Shown here piece by piece: positions 31,476 through 42,790 of a stretch of DNA of 64,000 nucleotides; position 1 is the first letter of the stretch, and the number at the start of each line of letters is the position of its first letter. The notes below the pieces were generated by a model that was given only the letters and a program-made list of their open reading frames with translations, was not told the origin of the DNA and did not search any database. Source of the stretch: Megaustenia siamemsis (taxonomy: Eukaryota; Mollusca; Gastropoda; Stylommatophora; Ariophantidae); the NCBI GenBank assembly GCA_032433765.1, contig JAVIAB010000049.1:23618147-23682146 (forward strand), written 5' to 3'. The position numbers were made by a program, and so were the translations under genes.

Positions 31476-32149
31476 TGAAACATCATACCCAACTACCATC
31501 AAATCAGTGTTTTTAGCAGGACATTCAAAGTTTGCTACTTATGACTGAATAGTCATCTACTAGTATGGTATGGGCCATGGCCATGTATGGTACTCATGTA
31601 ATTAAATGTTGAGAGTCACATTGGTGCTTTTGCTGTGTGTATACTCTTGCTTCTTCTTTTTTTTTGCTATAATTTTTGTCTCTTTTCATCTCTGGTCTTC
31701 ATGCCACTCTTTATCAATGCATGCAGCTTCTATCTGTGGCACATTTCCACAATTTTACTGTCAATGTTGAACTGCTGCAGCTCGCAAGCAGTTATTTTAA
31801 AAATGGAGTGCTGATAGGTTCACCAGTTAGCTGTACAGAACATCGGTTGGAATTCTGTCATCCTCCATATTGGTTATGTGTCCTTGTCATCTTCAAGCGA
31901 CATTGACATAACTTGGTATATATGCTTCTTTTCTTTCTGTCTTAAGAACAGCAACGTTGAGTAAACACATAGCAAAGATTAGGCAGCTTTCAAGTGCGTT
32001 TCCTTCACAAGATAATGAACATCAAATGGCAGGACAAAGTAACCAGCTCTAGTGTCTTGCAACAAGCTAATCTCCCTTCTATCATGGCAACACTTAAGAG
32101 TCAGAGATTTTAATGGTGATGTGAGAAGAATAAATAAAATAAATAAAAT
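31476..32149. other. No recognisable feature
   Basis: Frames up to 76 codons without known domains. Confidence 0.45.
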
Positions 32150-32262
32150 CCATAAATACTGGATAGCTTGGTGTCATGGCATGGAAAACAGTCAACAACA
32201 GAACTCATACAATGCACTGTGGATAGAGGATTGTGGAAGGACATGATGATGATGAGAAGAAT
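32150..32262 (+). pseudogene. Family J LINE tail (plus)
   Basis: CTGGATAGCTTGGTGTCATG, AAAACAGTCAACAACAGAAC and GTGGAAGGACATGATGATGA are the J terminus in plus orientation. Confidence 0.75.
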
Positions 32263-32632
32263 GGACAACAATCATAGTGCCAAACAATTATTGTATTGAG
32301 AATTTAATGTCGGATACAGACCAAAGTACATGTGTTGAGATATAAGGATGTTTCTGGGGTTTCTGTGAAAGAATTCTCAATCAGTGAAGAAAGTCGGCAT
32401 TTAGATCATAGCATTTAGAGAACAAAAATTTAAAAAAAAACGACGAAGCAACATTTGTGAAAGAGATGATGTCAAAATTAGAAATATGATTAAAAAAAAA
32501 CTCTTTCTACATAGCTTTGCATCAGCAGGGTAATCTGATCATTAGAAACTGACACAGTCAAACTAGTGTTTCAGTCTTTTAGCTTCTTGGCACATCTATA
32601 GGTTCAGAGGGGGCTGGCAACTGGGTTATGAC

Positions 32633-33241
32633 ATAACTCTTTCTGTACATTTCGATGCGCAATGCTAATTTCGATCATGTATGTTTAGCCATACTGTGCG
32701 TCACTCTCAATTTGATTAATGTTTACTGTCATCAAACCATATTCTTTTTACAAGCCTTGTATCATCTTGGTATTGGTGAAATCTAAGTCCTTGTTTAATT
32801 ATCTAAAAATGGATATATATATATATATACTTTTTTTTTTTTTTTTTGCCTTTGCCAGCTCTGACGAAGTCCCTAGAGACTAGGAACTGAATTTTGCATG
32901 TTAATCCATTTTTCCCCTGACAGCCATGTGCACAGGGGTCCCTCGCTGAACAGGCAGATAAATCAGTCTTCGGTGGTACTCATATTTTTTTCCGTCCATA
33001 AGTAATTGACGTTTCAATTTGGGCTTCACCGCTGAGACCAGGGGTGGTTGCCGCAGAGAAAAATCATAAATTAATATCCCAACTGGTGCGGCTGGGATTT
33101 GAACTCACAACCTCTCTGTCTCGAGGCAACCTCTGTTAGATAAATATAAACATGCAGATTGATGTTTAAAACCGTGGAACATTTTGTCTACATGGTCTCT
33201 ACCGCTGAATTGATAAAAACCTTCCGTACTGAAAGAGCTAA
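32633..33241. mobile_element. TTAA-type MITE, copy 3, split by SINE S3
   Basis: The left end ATAACTCTTTCTGTACATTTCG and right end CCTTCCGTACTGAAAGAGCTAA match the MITE ends at 7601-7905 and 63040-63311. The TTAA sites have decayed to ATAA and CTAA. Interior words such as GTGCGTCACTCTCAATTTGA and ATCAAACCATATTCTTTTTA are shared. A SINE occupies 32831-33134. Confidence 0.8.
32831..33134 (-). mobile_element. tRNA-derived SINE S3 inside the MITE
   Basis: On the minus strand the head contains GTGAGTTCAAATCCCAG, a B-box match (GTTCAAATCC). The body shares GGGACTTCGTCAGAG and TCTGCCTG-type words with 17997-18189, and the 3' end is an A tract (plus-strand T run at 32831-32847). About 300 bp. Confidence 0.75.
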
Positions 33242-33290
33242 AGGCTTCGGTCTCGCGCTGTGTTTGAACCTGAAAGCTCACAATATGTTG

Positions 33291-34500
33291 TGCATATAAG
33301 AGACTGGTCTATGTAAAACTTCTCATATAAGAGACTGGTCTACATAAGACCTCTCATATAAGAGACTGATCTACATAAAACTTCTCATATAAGAGGCTGG
33401 TCTACATAAGACCTCTCATATAAGAGACTGATCTACATAAAACTTCTCATATAAGAGACTGGTCTACATAAGACCTTTCATATAAGAGACTGGTCTACAT
33501 AAGACCTCTCATATAAGAGACTGGTCTACATAAAATCTCTCATATAAGAGACTGGTCTACATAAGACCTCTCATATAAGAGACTGATCTACATAAAACTT
33601 CTCATATAAGAGGCTGGCCTACATAAGACCTCTCATATAAGAGACTGGTCTACATAAAACATCTTACATAAGACCTCTCATATAAGAGACTGATCTACAT
33701 AAAACTTCTCATATAAGAGACTGGTCTACATAAGACCTCTCCTATAAGAGACTGGCCTACATAAGACCTCTCATATAAGAGACTGGTCTACATAAAACAT
33801 CTTACATAAGACCTCTCATATAAGAGACTGGTCTACATAAAACATCTGACATAAGACCTCTCATATAAGATACTGGTCTACATAAAACCTCTCCTATAAG
33901 AGACTGGTCTACATAAAACCTCTCCTATAAGAGACTGGTCTACATAAAACATCTCATATAAGATACTGGTCTACATAAAACCTCTCCTATAAGAGACTGG
34001 TCTACATAAAACCTCTCCTATAAGAGACTGGTCTACATAAAACATCTCATATAAGAGACTGGTCTACATAAAACATCTTATATAAAACCTCTCATGTAAG
34101 ATACTGGTCTACATAAAACATCTCATATAAGAGACTGGTCTGCGTAAAACATCTCATATAAGAGACTGGTCTACATAAAACATCTCATATAAGAGACTGG
34201 TCTACATAAAACTTCTCATATAAGATACTGGTCTATATAAAACATCTCATATAAGAGACAGGTCTACATAAAACCTCTCATGTAAGAGACTGGTTTACAT
34301 AAAACTTCTCATATAATAGACTGGTCTACATAAGACCTTTCATATAAGAGACTGGTCTACATAAAACATCTCATATAAGAGACTGGTCTACATAAAACTT
34401 CTCATATATGAGACCGGTCTACATAAAACATCTCATATAAGAGACTGGTCTACATAAAACTTCTCATATATGAGACCGGTCTACATAAAACATCTGATAT
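33291..34500. repeat. 31-bp satellite, about 39 copies
   Basis: Unit CATATAAGAGACTGGTCTAC plus ATAAAACCTCT. Variants differ at AAGAC/AAAAC and CATCT/CTTCT/CCTCT, and some units are shortened to ACATCTTACATAAGACC. No coding. Confidence 0.97.
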
Positions 34501-34790
34501 GTACCTCATGCACAAAACACCCATTAACAGTTGCATATGTTATTTATAAAACTGAAGTTCGCTGTTCAGCAGCATATGAAGTGCATATAAAATGCAGTTT
34601 AATGTGGCGTTGTTGTTTCATGCCCTTAAAATGACAACATTTTGCAGCAATTATTTTTATAGTTTTGCCATCACCCCACCCCATTTAGACTTTCCTGCAA
34701 ACTTTTCAGGCTCTTTCTAGCCTCAGTCATAGATAAGCTATCCACTGAATCAGGTCTGTGGCTCATACATATATGTTTTATTTGTATATA

Positions 34791-35035
34791 CAAAAAGTAA
34801 AGTGCTCCTGTCATGCCAAGTGGCGTATAGGGAATATGATGTTAGTGACCATAAATTTTACAGACCTTCAGCACATTATTTTTGGGGTAATGTGGCCGGT
34901 ATTACGCCCGTGCAGCTTTAGTTTCCCATAAAAAATCCGGTACCCATTAATGGCTGGGTGAACCTGGAAGCCGTCGGTTGGGATCGAACCTTACCTCTTG
35001 TCCTTTGTAGTCCAGTTCACTAACCACTGAACTTT
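34791..35035 (-). mobile_element. tRNA-derived SINE S1 (minus)
   Basis: The B box (GGTTCGATCCC on the minus strand) is at 34980-34990. The A-box region at about 35025 is decayed. The body matches the copies at 41817 and 52383. The 3' end (left) is CACTTTACTTTTT on the minus strand. Confidence 0.85.
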
Positions 35036-35106
35036 AGTTGTATATGTGTGTACATCTTTGATTTCACTTAAAAGGCATTTCTTGGAAGCAATGTCGGATC
35101 GGTTTG

Positions 35107-35591
35107 TCCTTACCATCATGAATGTATGACATACTCCCCAAGGGTGCTGATCAGCATCAGTCCTTACCATCATGAATGTATGACGTACTCCCCAAGGGTG
35201 CTGATCAGCATCAGTCCTTACCATCATGAATGTATGACGTACTCCCCAAGGGTGCTGATCAGCATCAGTCCTTACCATCATGAATGTATGACGTACTCCC
35301 CAAGGGTGCTGATCAGCACCAGTCCTTACCATCATGAATGTATGACGTACTCCCCAAGGGTGCTGATCAGCATCAGTCCTTACCATCATGAATGTATGAC
35401 GTACTCCCCAAGGGTGCTGATCAGCATCAGTCCTTACCATCATGAATGTATGACGTACTCCCCAAGGGCGCTGATCAGCATCAGTCCTTACCATCATGAA
35501 TGTATGACATACTCCCCAAGGGTGCTGATCAGCATCAGTCCTTACCATCATGAATGTATGACATACTCCCCAAGGGTGCTGATCAGCATCA
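35107..35591. repeat. 54-bp satellite, 9 copies, open in frame on both strands
   Basis: Unit TCCTTACCATCATGAATGTA...GATCAGCATCAG. Copies differ by only 1-2 bases. Because 54 is a multiple of 3, one frame on each strand is stop-free (minus MMVRTDADQHPWGVRHTF repeated). No upstream or downstream coding context was seen, so the open frames are probably incidental. Confidence 0.95.
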
Positions 35592-35697
35592 AGGCTGAGC
35601 AGTCAGCGACTCATAGTTGACAGCTTGAGCCAGAAGTATTCATTTCTTTTCTTCTTCTCTTCCATGCACCGTTGTACCATCAAAAGAAAAGTGATTT
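35592..35697 (+). other. Left flank of RNase H LINE F' (short)
   Basis: The last codons before the family B insertion read QKKSDLAIF and continue after it as TYSKSAVQALG at 38470. So at least the final part of this stretch belongs to the RNase H LINE. Confidence 0.5.
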
Positions 35698-35707
35698 AGC
35701 CATATTT

Positions 35708-38459
35708 CATCATCAAGTACCGTGCCTACTGGCATAGGTGATCATGTCTCTCCACAACTTTCGATCTCGACAGTTCTTTATCATTTCTGTTGTTGACCTT
35801 CTGCCAAGCCATTCTCTTAAGCTGTCTGGTATTTTCTCTCTTTGCTTCCCTCTGTACGTCCCTCAATTTTTCCACTTGTTACAATATATTCCAGTTGTTC
35901 TAATTACATGACCAAAAATGATGATTGTTTCTCCCTAATATTGGAAATTAGCTCTCTTTTTGCTTTGACCTCTTTCAGAACATTTTCATTACTCTTCTTA
36001 GCTGTCCATGGTATTCTCAACATTCTTCTGTAAAACCACAATTCTACAGACTTCAGTGATTTTCTTGTCTGTTGTCCTATTGTCCATGATTCACATCCAT
36101 ATGTTAAGACTGGCTCTACATAACATTTAAGAACTCTTTTTTCTTGTTTCTATTGTCAAAAATGGATTGCATAGTATCTTCATCATTTTCTGGAAAGCTT
36201 CTTTTGGCTGAGCCATTCTGCATCTCACCTCTTTTGTACAACTTCCGTCTGAGGTTAACAAAGTTCCCAAATATTTAAATTCATTTACCTGTTTTAATAT
36301 TGTTCCACTTGTCTTTATTCTGCACTGAGGTGATGTCTTTTTCTTTGTTGTTACCATTACTTCTGTCTTTTTGCTATTAAGGCTGAGTCCTTTATTTTTG
36401 CTTTCTTTCACTATAATTTCCAACATTTCTTGTAATTCATTTTCACTCTTAGCAATTAATACTGTATCGTCAGCATACCTTAGATTATTTATATTATAAC
36501 CTCCAATTGTTATTCCAGGCATGCCCCTTATGGATCTTAAAATAATCTCACTATAAATATTAAACAAATCTGGTGACAGCACACAACCTTGTCTAACACA
36601 CTGTTTTATTTCTTGAAACATTCCCAATTGTTTTCCAGTTCTTATGGCCGCTGTTTGTTGCCAGTACATATTCTTTATTATTCTTAGATCTTTGCTGTCT
36701 ACGTTTATGCTTTCTAAAATTTTGATTATTTCTTGGTGCTTTACTTTGTCAAATGCTTTGGTACAATCCATGAAACATAGGTATAAATCTGTTTTCACCT
36801 CTATGGCTCTTTCTTATTGTGCGATGATCATCGCATTCAATCGCACCCGATTTCTTTGGTAGGGCTATGAATATTGATTTGAGCAGGTCGTCTGGTATAT
36901 ATCCGCTGTTGTAGATATCAGTCAATATTTTTGTTATTATTTCTATTCCAAAATCACCCATGGCTTCAATCTCTTCTTTAGTTATATTATCTGGTCCAGG
37001 AGCTTTGCCTGCTTTCATATTGCGCAAGGCATCTTCCACTTCTTCTCTGAGTATTTCTGGTCCTTCTCCATTATCCTTAATATTTACTTATGTTCGTTCA
37101 TCATTATAAAGATCTTTAATATATTCTGTCCATCGTTCCCTTATGTTTTCTTGTTCAATCAACAGTTCTCCTTCCTTTGATCTTAAACATCCATTTTTTT
37201 ATTGCGTTTTTCTTCCTGTTAATTCCTCAATTTGTTTGTATATAGCTTTAGCATCTCCTTTTTGTTGCATTTCAATCTCTTTCCATCTCTGTTTTAGCCA
37301 TGCTTCTTTTGCTTCATTGCATTTTATTACAATTTCTTTATTTAATCTCTTATACTCATCTTTATTTTCTCTATTTCTTCTTCTTGTATCCATTAGCTGC
37401 AAAATGTCATCTGTCATCCATTTATTTCTTGAATTTGTCCTCACTGGTGGTATGAACTCTTTTGATGTTTGTTGCATTGATTCTTTTAGCATTTCCCACT
37501 GTTCATCAATGCTTTGTATCTTCTCTATTGCATTATATCGGTTCTGAATTGTGATTTTATATTTGTCTTGCAGCTTCTTATCTGATTTGAATAAATCTAA
37601 ATTTAACTTGATGTTAATTGAGGCTGGTTTTGTTGTTTTTAATTTTACTCAAAGCTTTCCCATAATTGGTACATGATCACTAATGCAATCTGCCCCTGGT
37701 CTAGTTTTCACACACGCCAGACTGTTTCTAAATCTATTGCTTATCATTATATAATCAATTTGATTACGTGCGTTGTCCCCTGGGCGTTTCCATGTCCACA
37801 GACGTCTTGGATGTTGCTTAAACCAGGTGTTTCCTATCATCATGTTGTGTGTTCTTGCCCAGTCAATAAGTTTCTCACCTCTTTCATTCCTCTTGCCTAA
37901 GCCATAATGACCAACTACTTCCTCAACTCTTTCCTTTCCTACTTTTGCGTTAAAATCCCCTAGAACTATGGTGTTTTCATGTTGTTTGCATTTATGAAGT
38001 GCCTCATTTAACTCGTTGTAAAATTTATCAATTGTTTCCTCTAGACTGTCTGCTGTTGGTGCATAAACTTGTATAAGATTTATGTCTATTGGCTTTCCAT
38101 TCAATTTCACTAAAAGGACTCTGTCAGATATTGGGTAAAAGCCTTTCACTGTTCTTGCTCTTTCTGCATCCAAGATGATACCTACTCCTCTTTGGTGTTC
38201 AGTACCTCCAGAATAGATTATTTTATGTTTATTCAGAATACATCTCCCCTGATCCGGTGTATCTCATTTCACAAAGTCCCAGTAAATGTAAACCCATTCT
38301 TTTCATTTCTTGTATGATGTTTTCCATTTTCCCCTTCTGCATAAGTGTTCTCACATTCCAAGTACCTATCTTTAGAGTTTGTTTTATCTTTATTTTGCTT
38401 ATAGTAGCTTGATGACGATCGGGTATCACCTGTAGCACATGATGCTATAGAAGCACATG
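35708..38459 (-). mobile_element. Family B LINE, 2.75 kb, nearly full coding, 10-bp TSD
   Basis: Perfect AGCCATATTT duplications at 35698-35707 and 38460-38469. The minus strand encodes an RTE/BovB-type polyprotein in several frames: endonuclease KIGTWNVRTLMQKGKMENII, GLCEMRYTGSGEM, IVLGDFNAKVG, NQIDYIMISNRF, GADCISDHVPI; linker; RT blocks [61 protein letters not shown]; then [18 protein letters not shown] and the FYRRML/FGHVM-type terminus. An internal deletion removes the RT fingers between CDDHRTI and the block before LCFMDC (about 36800-36840). The tail is ATGATG-rich. Inactive. Confidence 0.93.
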
Positions 38460-38469
38460 AGCCATATTT

Positions 38470-39030
38470 ACTTATTCCAAATCAGCCGTGCAGGCACTAG
38501 GAAGTAACATCAACAAACTAGAACTCACACATCAACACCATAGACATAGATAGCCTCATTTACACATATGACATAAGGCTATTGTTGCTATGGATCCCAG
38601 GACACTTAAACACACCAGGAAATGATAAGGCAGATACATTAGTTAAGAGAGGATCCAGACAGACACAATTTAACACCGACATCTCATTAAACACAGCCAA
38701 ACCAATCATAAACTTCAACAGTAGAGAAGATTGGCTGAATAGATGGGCCATGGGAAAAACAGGGAGAGAACTTTTTAAATATATGTCAAGGCCAAATCAC
38801 CATCTTCAGACTGAGAACTGGTCAAGTATCGCTGAACAACTACATCAATAGAATACAACAGAACCAAACTCCAGCATGTCCACTCTGTGAACACCCACAT
38901 GAAACAGAACATCACCTTTCTGACTGTCCAAAGCTCACTGACATCAGAGCAACTCTACTTCTTCAAAGACCTGATAAATGGAATGCCTTGTACAGAACTA
39001 CAAGGGAACTCAGAAATACATGCAGATATC
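38470..39030 (+). pseudogene. RNase H LINE F', domain plus zinc knuckle
   Basis: YSKSAVQALGSNINKL gives the catalytic Asp-type segment with D replaced by Y (TDSKS expected). Then LLLWIPGHLNTPGNDKADTL (last motif), and after a stop and a frame change NNYINRIQQNQTPACPLCEH with PHETEHHLSDCP, a CxxC...HxxxxC knuckle. The element starts left of the family B insertion. It ends near 39030 where another family B tail begins. Confidence 0.85.
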
Positions 39031-39262
39031 ATTACGTCATCATTTTTTGGCCATGTAATGAGAAGAGAACAACTGGAATATATTGTAACAACTGGAAAAA
39101 TTGAGGGACGAAGAGATAGAAGGAAGCAAAGAGAAAAAAAAATAACACACAGCTTAAGAGAATGGCTTGGCAGAAGGTCAACAACAGAAATGATAAATAG
39201 CTGCCGAGATCGAAAGTTGTGGAGAGACATGATCACCTAGGCCCTGTACTTGATGATGATGA
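39031..39262 (+). pseudogene. Family B LINE tail (plus)
   Basis: SSFFGHVMRREQLEYIVTTG, KIEGRRDRRKQRE and LREWLGRRSTTEMINSC, then CRDRKLWRDMIT and the CTTGATGATGATGAT tail. The last 230 bp only; the frame is open to the stop. Confidence 0.88.
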
Positions 39263-39419
39263 TCATTACATGGCATTGCGCCGAAGGGTGTCAGCTCACA
39301 GGCTTCTGTATCTACAACAAGCTTGCTGGTATGCCAGGAGGGACCAGTCACAAATTTGCTAAGCACCGGACTAAACTGAGAAATATCAACTCTACCAAAA
39401 CGTCCTGTTTTTGTTGATG

Positions 39420-39775
39420 ACGTAATGTCATGAGTTAATGCGGGTAGGGTTCCCGCTGACCATTGATGTAGCGGGTCGTAATGGCTTTCTTGACATTCCC
39501 GGCTCTTACTGGAGAAGTTGGAGTTCGTCTATCCCAGGCTGTGCTGGGAAACTACTAGTCCAGCCCAAAGGTACTGCAATACTGGGTCTTCTATATCAGT
39601 AACATCCACCACTACAGGGAATACGGCAATCCTAGCTTCTGTTAGCCACCCTGTTTTGACGCGGGCTGTTATCAGGGGAGACCACGAGGAGGTAGAACTG
39701 CTAGGTCTTGGTCGGCTGATGGTGTGCTGACCGTGTTATTGCGACCGTAGGTCGCATACGCTTATGCTCCCCCAC
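39420..39775 (+). repeat. Interspersed repeat R5, copy 1
   Basis: GCGGGTCGTAATGGCTTTCT, GGTACTGCAATACTGGGTC and GACCACGAGGAGGTAGAACT recur at 49385-49725 in the same orientation, both ending in GCTCCCCC followed directly or shortly by LINE coding. Possibly a LINE leader. Confidence 0.78.
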
Positions 39776-39829
39776 CACAGGTCCTGATAAAACGAACCAG
39801 TTACAGACATCAGCAGTCGTTCTTCATCC

Positions 39830-40235
39830 CAACGTTGTGCTACCAATGCCAGTCCCGGACCCTAGATGCAAGAACAATAAGAAAAATAACCTCTACTGAG
39901 ATGAAATGTGTTAGACGAATGACAGGAAACAGCACGAGAGGCAAGATCAGAAATGAAGAACTGATAAAGAAAGCTAGGAACAACACCCGTCATAGAATAT
40001 ATAAAGAAACCACCGATAAAATAGTTTTGGCCACGTGACAATGGCAGTGATTAAAACACAAGACAACGAGCCCACAATAAACGTTGCGATAACAACCGAC
40101 CCAAGGGTCGACCACGTAAAGGACGGATCGGCGTACTATTAGAAGCACCAGGAAATATAACAGCAGCATGGGCGAACAGAAGAGGAAAATACCGCAAATG
40201 ATATCTCCCTCGACGCTGAAAGGCAAATGAGGAAG
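39830..40235 (+). pseudogene. Family K-like LINE C-terminus (plus)
   Basis: KCVRRMTGNSTRGKIRNEEL then IKKARNNTRHRIYKETTDKI, a stop, and frame-shifted remnants ending CTCCCTCGACGCTGAAAGGC, which is the reverse complement of the start of minus-strand K copies. RTE-like end. Confidence 0.7.
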
Positions 40236-40924
40236 GAAAGAAGTAGAAAAAAAAAACAGCTGTTCACATGAAAAAATTGTTTATAAAAAAGCAGCTGTTC
40301 ACATTAAAAAAAAACAGCCGTTCACATACAAAAAAACAAACAAACATAGCCGTTCACATACAACAACAAAAACAGTCGACCAGGGCTACTTTCAAAGGGC
40401 AAAGCTAGTGAAATGTGAACTCAAAAGATATTGAAAAGAGCTCTCAGGAAGAAAATCAAACCAGAAGTAACAGCAGGAAATAATGGCTCTTCGGAATCTG
40501 AAATCAAATGCATCGACACAGCTGTTTCTAATCTTAGAATGCGTTTATCAACAATAAATGAGCTAGAAAAGCGGCGGATTTTCAGCTTGAATGTGATATT
40601 CTATGCCATGAGATCGTCCGTATAAGTCCGTGTGCGGTTGTGATAAGTACGTTGGTAGATACGTGCGCGCGTGTGTGTTTGCCGTGCGTGTTATTCTGTC
40701 TGGGGATGGTGTGTGTTCATTTAAACACGCGAGCCGTGTACGATCCTGTTTACATAGATGTTTATTTTTTTATATTTTTCGACGGCACGCGAAATTGGAT
40801 TTGGAAGTAAACCCTGAGATGAAATCAGAGAAGGAAAGTGAGGGGAAAAATACACTCTGCAGGTCTCAAAACAAGTCGGACTCATGTAGAATTTGAGGAT
40901 CTGTACCAGCCTCCGTGATGTTTC
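40236..40924. other. Short A-rich degenerate repeat, then unassigned sequence
   Basis: 40247-40375 holds about four units of an A run followed by CAGCTGTTCACAT or CAGCCGTTCACATAC. The rest (40376-40924) has short frames with no domain. Confidence 0.55.
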
Positions 40925-41640
40925 ATATCATCATGTGTCATACTGGCTTGCGAAGGTGAACATGTCTTTCCACAATTTTCTATCCATAGTGTATTATATC
41001 TTATCAATTCTGTTGTTGACTGTTTTTCCATGCCATGACACAAAGCTATCCAGTAGTTTCTCTATTTGTCGTCTGCGATCTCTCTTTCCCTGTATTTTGC
41101 CAGTTGTAACCAAATATTCCAACTTTCCTCTTCTCATGATGTGCCCGAAAAATGTTGATTGCTTCTTTCTGATGTTTCTTATGAGCTCCCTTTTTGTATT
41201 GGCCTCTTTGAGAATTTCCTCGTTTGTCTTTTTAGCTGTCCAATGAACTTTCAACATTCTTCTGAGAAATCCCATCTTTGTTGCCTCTAATCGTTTTTTC
41301 ATTTGTTTGTTTACTGTCCATGATTCGCTTCCATATATCAGAAGTGGCTATATATAGCACTGATGAACTTTATTTTTTTCATTTCCATTGACATAGATTT
41401 GTTGCATAAGATATTTTTCATTTTCTGAAATGCTATTTTGGCCTGAGCTATTCTACTTTTTATTTCTGTGGTGCATCTTCCATCTGATGTTATTATTGTG
41501 ACCAAATACTTGACGCGTTGCACTTGTTTCAGATTTGTCTTGTTTATTTTTATGCTGCATGGTGATGATGATTGTTTCTTCGATATGTCCATTACTTCTG
41601 TTTTCTTACTATTCAGACAGAATAAAATAGGTTGGTTAGA
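40925..41640 (-). pseudogene. Family J LINE 3' half (minus), longest uninterrupted copy
   Basis: Minus frames: SKKQSSSPCSIKINKTNLKQ, TIITSDGRCTTEIKSRIAQA, FLRRMLKVHWTAKKTNEEIL, STFFGHIMRRGKLEYLVTTG and RIVE-type codons, ending in the CATCATGTG tail. Related to family B but distinct. Used as reference for the interrupted copy at 15293-17115. Confidence 0.85.
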
Positions 41641-41816
41641 AGATTACTAGACAATAAGGCAGGTAGGATTTAATTAGACCAAAGAACCAGACAATGACAA
41701 TTTTGAAAAAAATGAACGGAAATGTCCCATAGGGCATAAAGAAAACGGGAAGAAGAGTAAAAGAAGGAGAGGTTCGGGGTGACAAGGGGGAAAAAGAGTA
41801 ATAGAGGTACAGTAAA

Positions 41817-42081
41817 AAAAAAAAAAAAAAAAGTAAAGTACCCTCGTCATGCCAAGTGGCGTATAGGGAATATGGTGTTAGTGACCATACATTTTACAGA
41901 CCTTCGGCACATGATTTTTGGGGTAATGTGGTCGGTATTACGCTCGTGCCGCTTCACTTTCCCAGAAGAAAATTCGGTACCCTTTAAAGGCTGGGTGAAC
42001 CGGAAGCCGTCGGATGGGATCGAACCCTACCTCTTGTCCTTTGTAGTCCAGTTCACTAACCACTGAGCTATCGCGGCTCCC
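41817..42081 (-). mobile_element. tRNA-derived SINE S1, best-preserved head
   Basis: Minus-strand start GGGAGCCGCGATAGCTCAG. The A box TAGCTCAGTGG (42060-42070) and B box GGTTCGATCCC (42016-42026) are perfect consensus matches with normal spacing. Body: TTCACCCAGCCTTTAAAGG, GGGTACCG, CTGGGAAAGTGAAGCGGCAC. The 3' end is GGTACTTTAC followed by a T run (plus-strand A run at 41817-41831). It lies directly against a family D fragment. Confidence 0.92.
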
Positions 42082-42083
42082 GT

Positions 42084-42462
42084 AAACATCATACATGTCT
42101 TTAATAATATTTATGATTTTTGATGGTAAACCATATTACTTCAGAATTTCCCACAAAGAATCTCTATGAATACTGTCAAATGCTTTTTTGAAGTCGATGA
42201 AGTTAAGTACAAAAGGTTTTTGCTTTTCAATGTGTTCCTCCAATATAAGTCGTAGAGTGAAAATGTGGTCAAGGCAACTTCTCCCTTTTCTAAACCCAGC
42301 CTATTCTTCACGCATTACTGTATCTATTGAATCCTTTATTCTATTAATGCTGATTTTACCGAATAACTTTAAGGCAACTGACAAAAGTGTCACGCCTCCC
42401 CAGTTGTTACAATCTCTGAGATTGCCCTTTTGTGAAATCTTCACAATGATGTTATCCCGCAA
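42084..42462 (-). pseudogene. Family D LINE RT fragment (minus)
   Basis: The minus strand spans the RT blocks from the CNNWGGVTLLSVALKLFGKI region through REE, LRLILEEHIEKQKPFVLNFI, DFKKAFDSIHRDSLWEIL, to IIKDMYDV. Here the FIDFKKAFDS block is in frame, whereas the longer copy at 27003 has lost one base. Confidence 0.85.
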
Positions 42463-42564
42463 ATAACTCAATAACACTAGCAATCAGGCGCCATCTGTTA
42501 GAAAGGACCTATGAATCTGTCACGAGTCTGTCTGGGAGGTCACTTCCTGTAAACAGCAATAGTT

Positions 42565-42790
42565 GGACATCATCATGTGCCTTACCTGTTGGCGTAGGTG
42601 ATCATGTCCCTCCACAATATTCTATCCACAGTGCATCGTATCAGTTCTGTTGTTGACTGTTTTCCATGCTATGACACCAAGCTATCCAGTATTTTCTGTC
42701 TTTGTCGTCCGCGATCTCTTTTTCCTTTTATTTTGCCAGTTGTAACCAAGTATTCCAACTTTCCTCTTCTCATGATGTGCCCGAAAAAAT
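42565..42790 (-). pseudogene. Family J LINE tail (minus)
   Basis: ATCATGTGCCTTACCTGTTG, TCCCTCCACAATATTCTATC, GGTCGTC-type and CTTTCCTCTTCTCATGATGT blocks match 40925-41160. Confidence 0.8.

Noticed and set aside
33291..34500. CRISPR-like regular repeats
   Set aside because: Units are contiguous with no unique spacers, and the window is eukaryotic. These are satellites.
34991..35620. Repeat protein MMVRTDADQHPWGVRHTF
   Set aside because: A side effect of the 54-bp period. Both strands are open and there is no flanking coding or promoter context.
41960..42081. A functional tRNA gene at the A and B boxes
   Set aside because: The tRNA-like part continues into the S1 body, is present in several diverged copies and has target duplications, so it is a SINE head.
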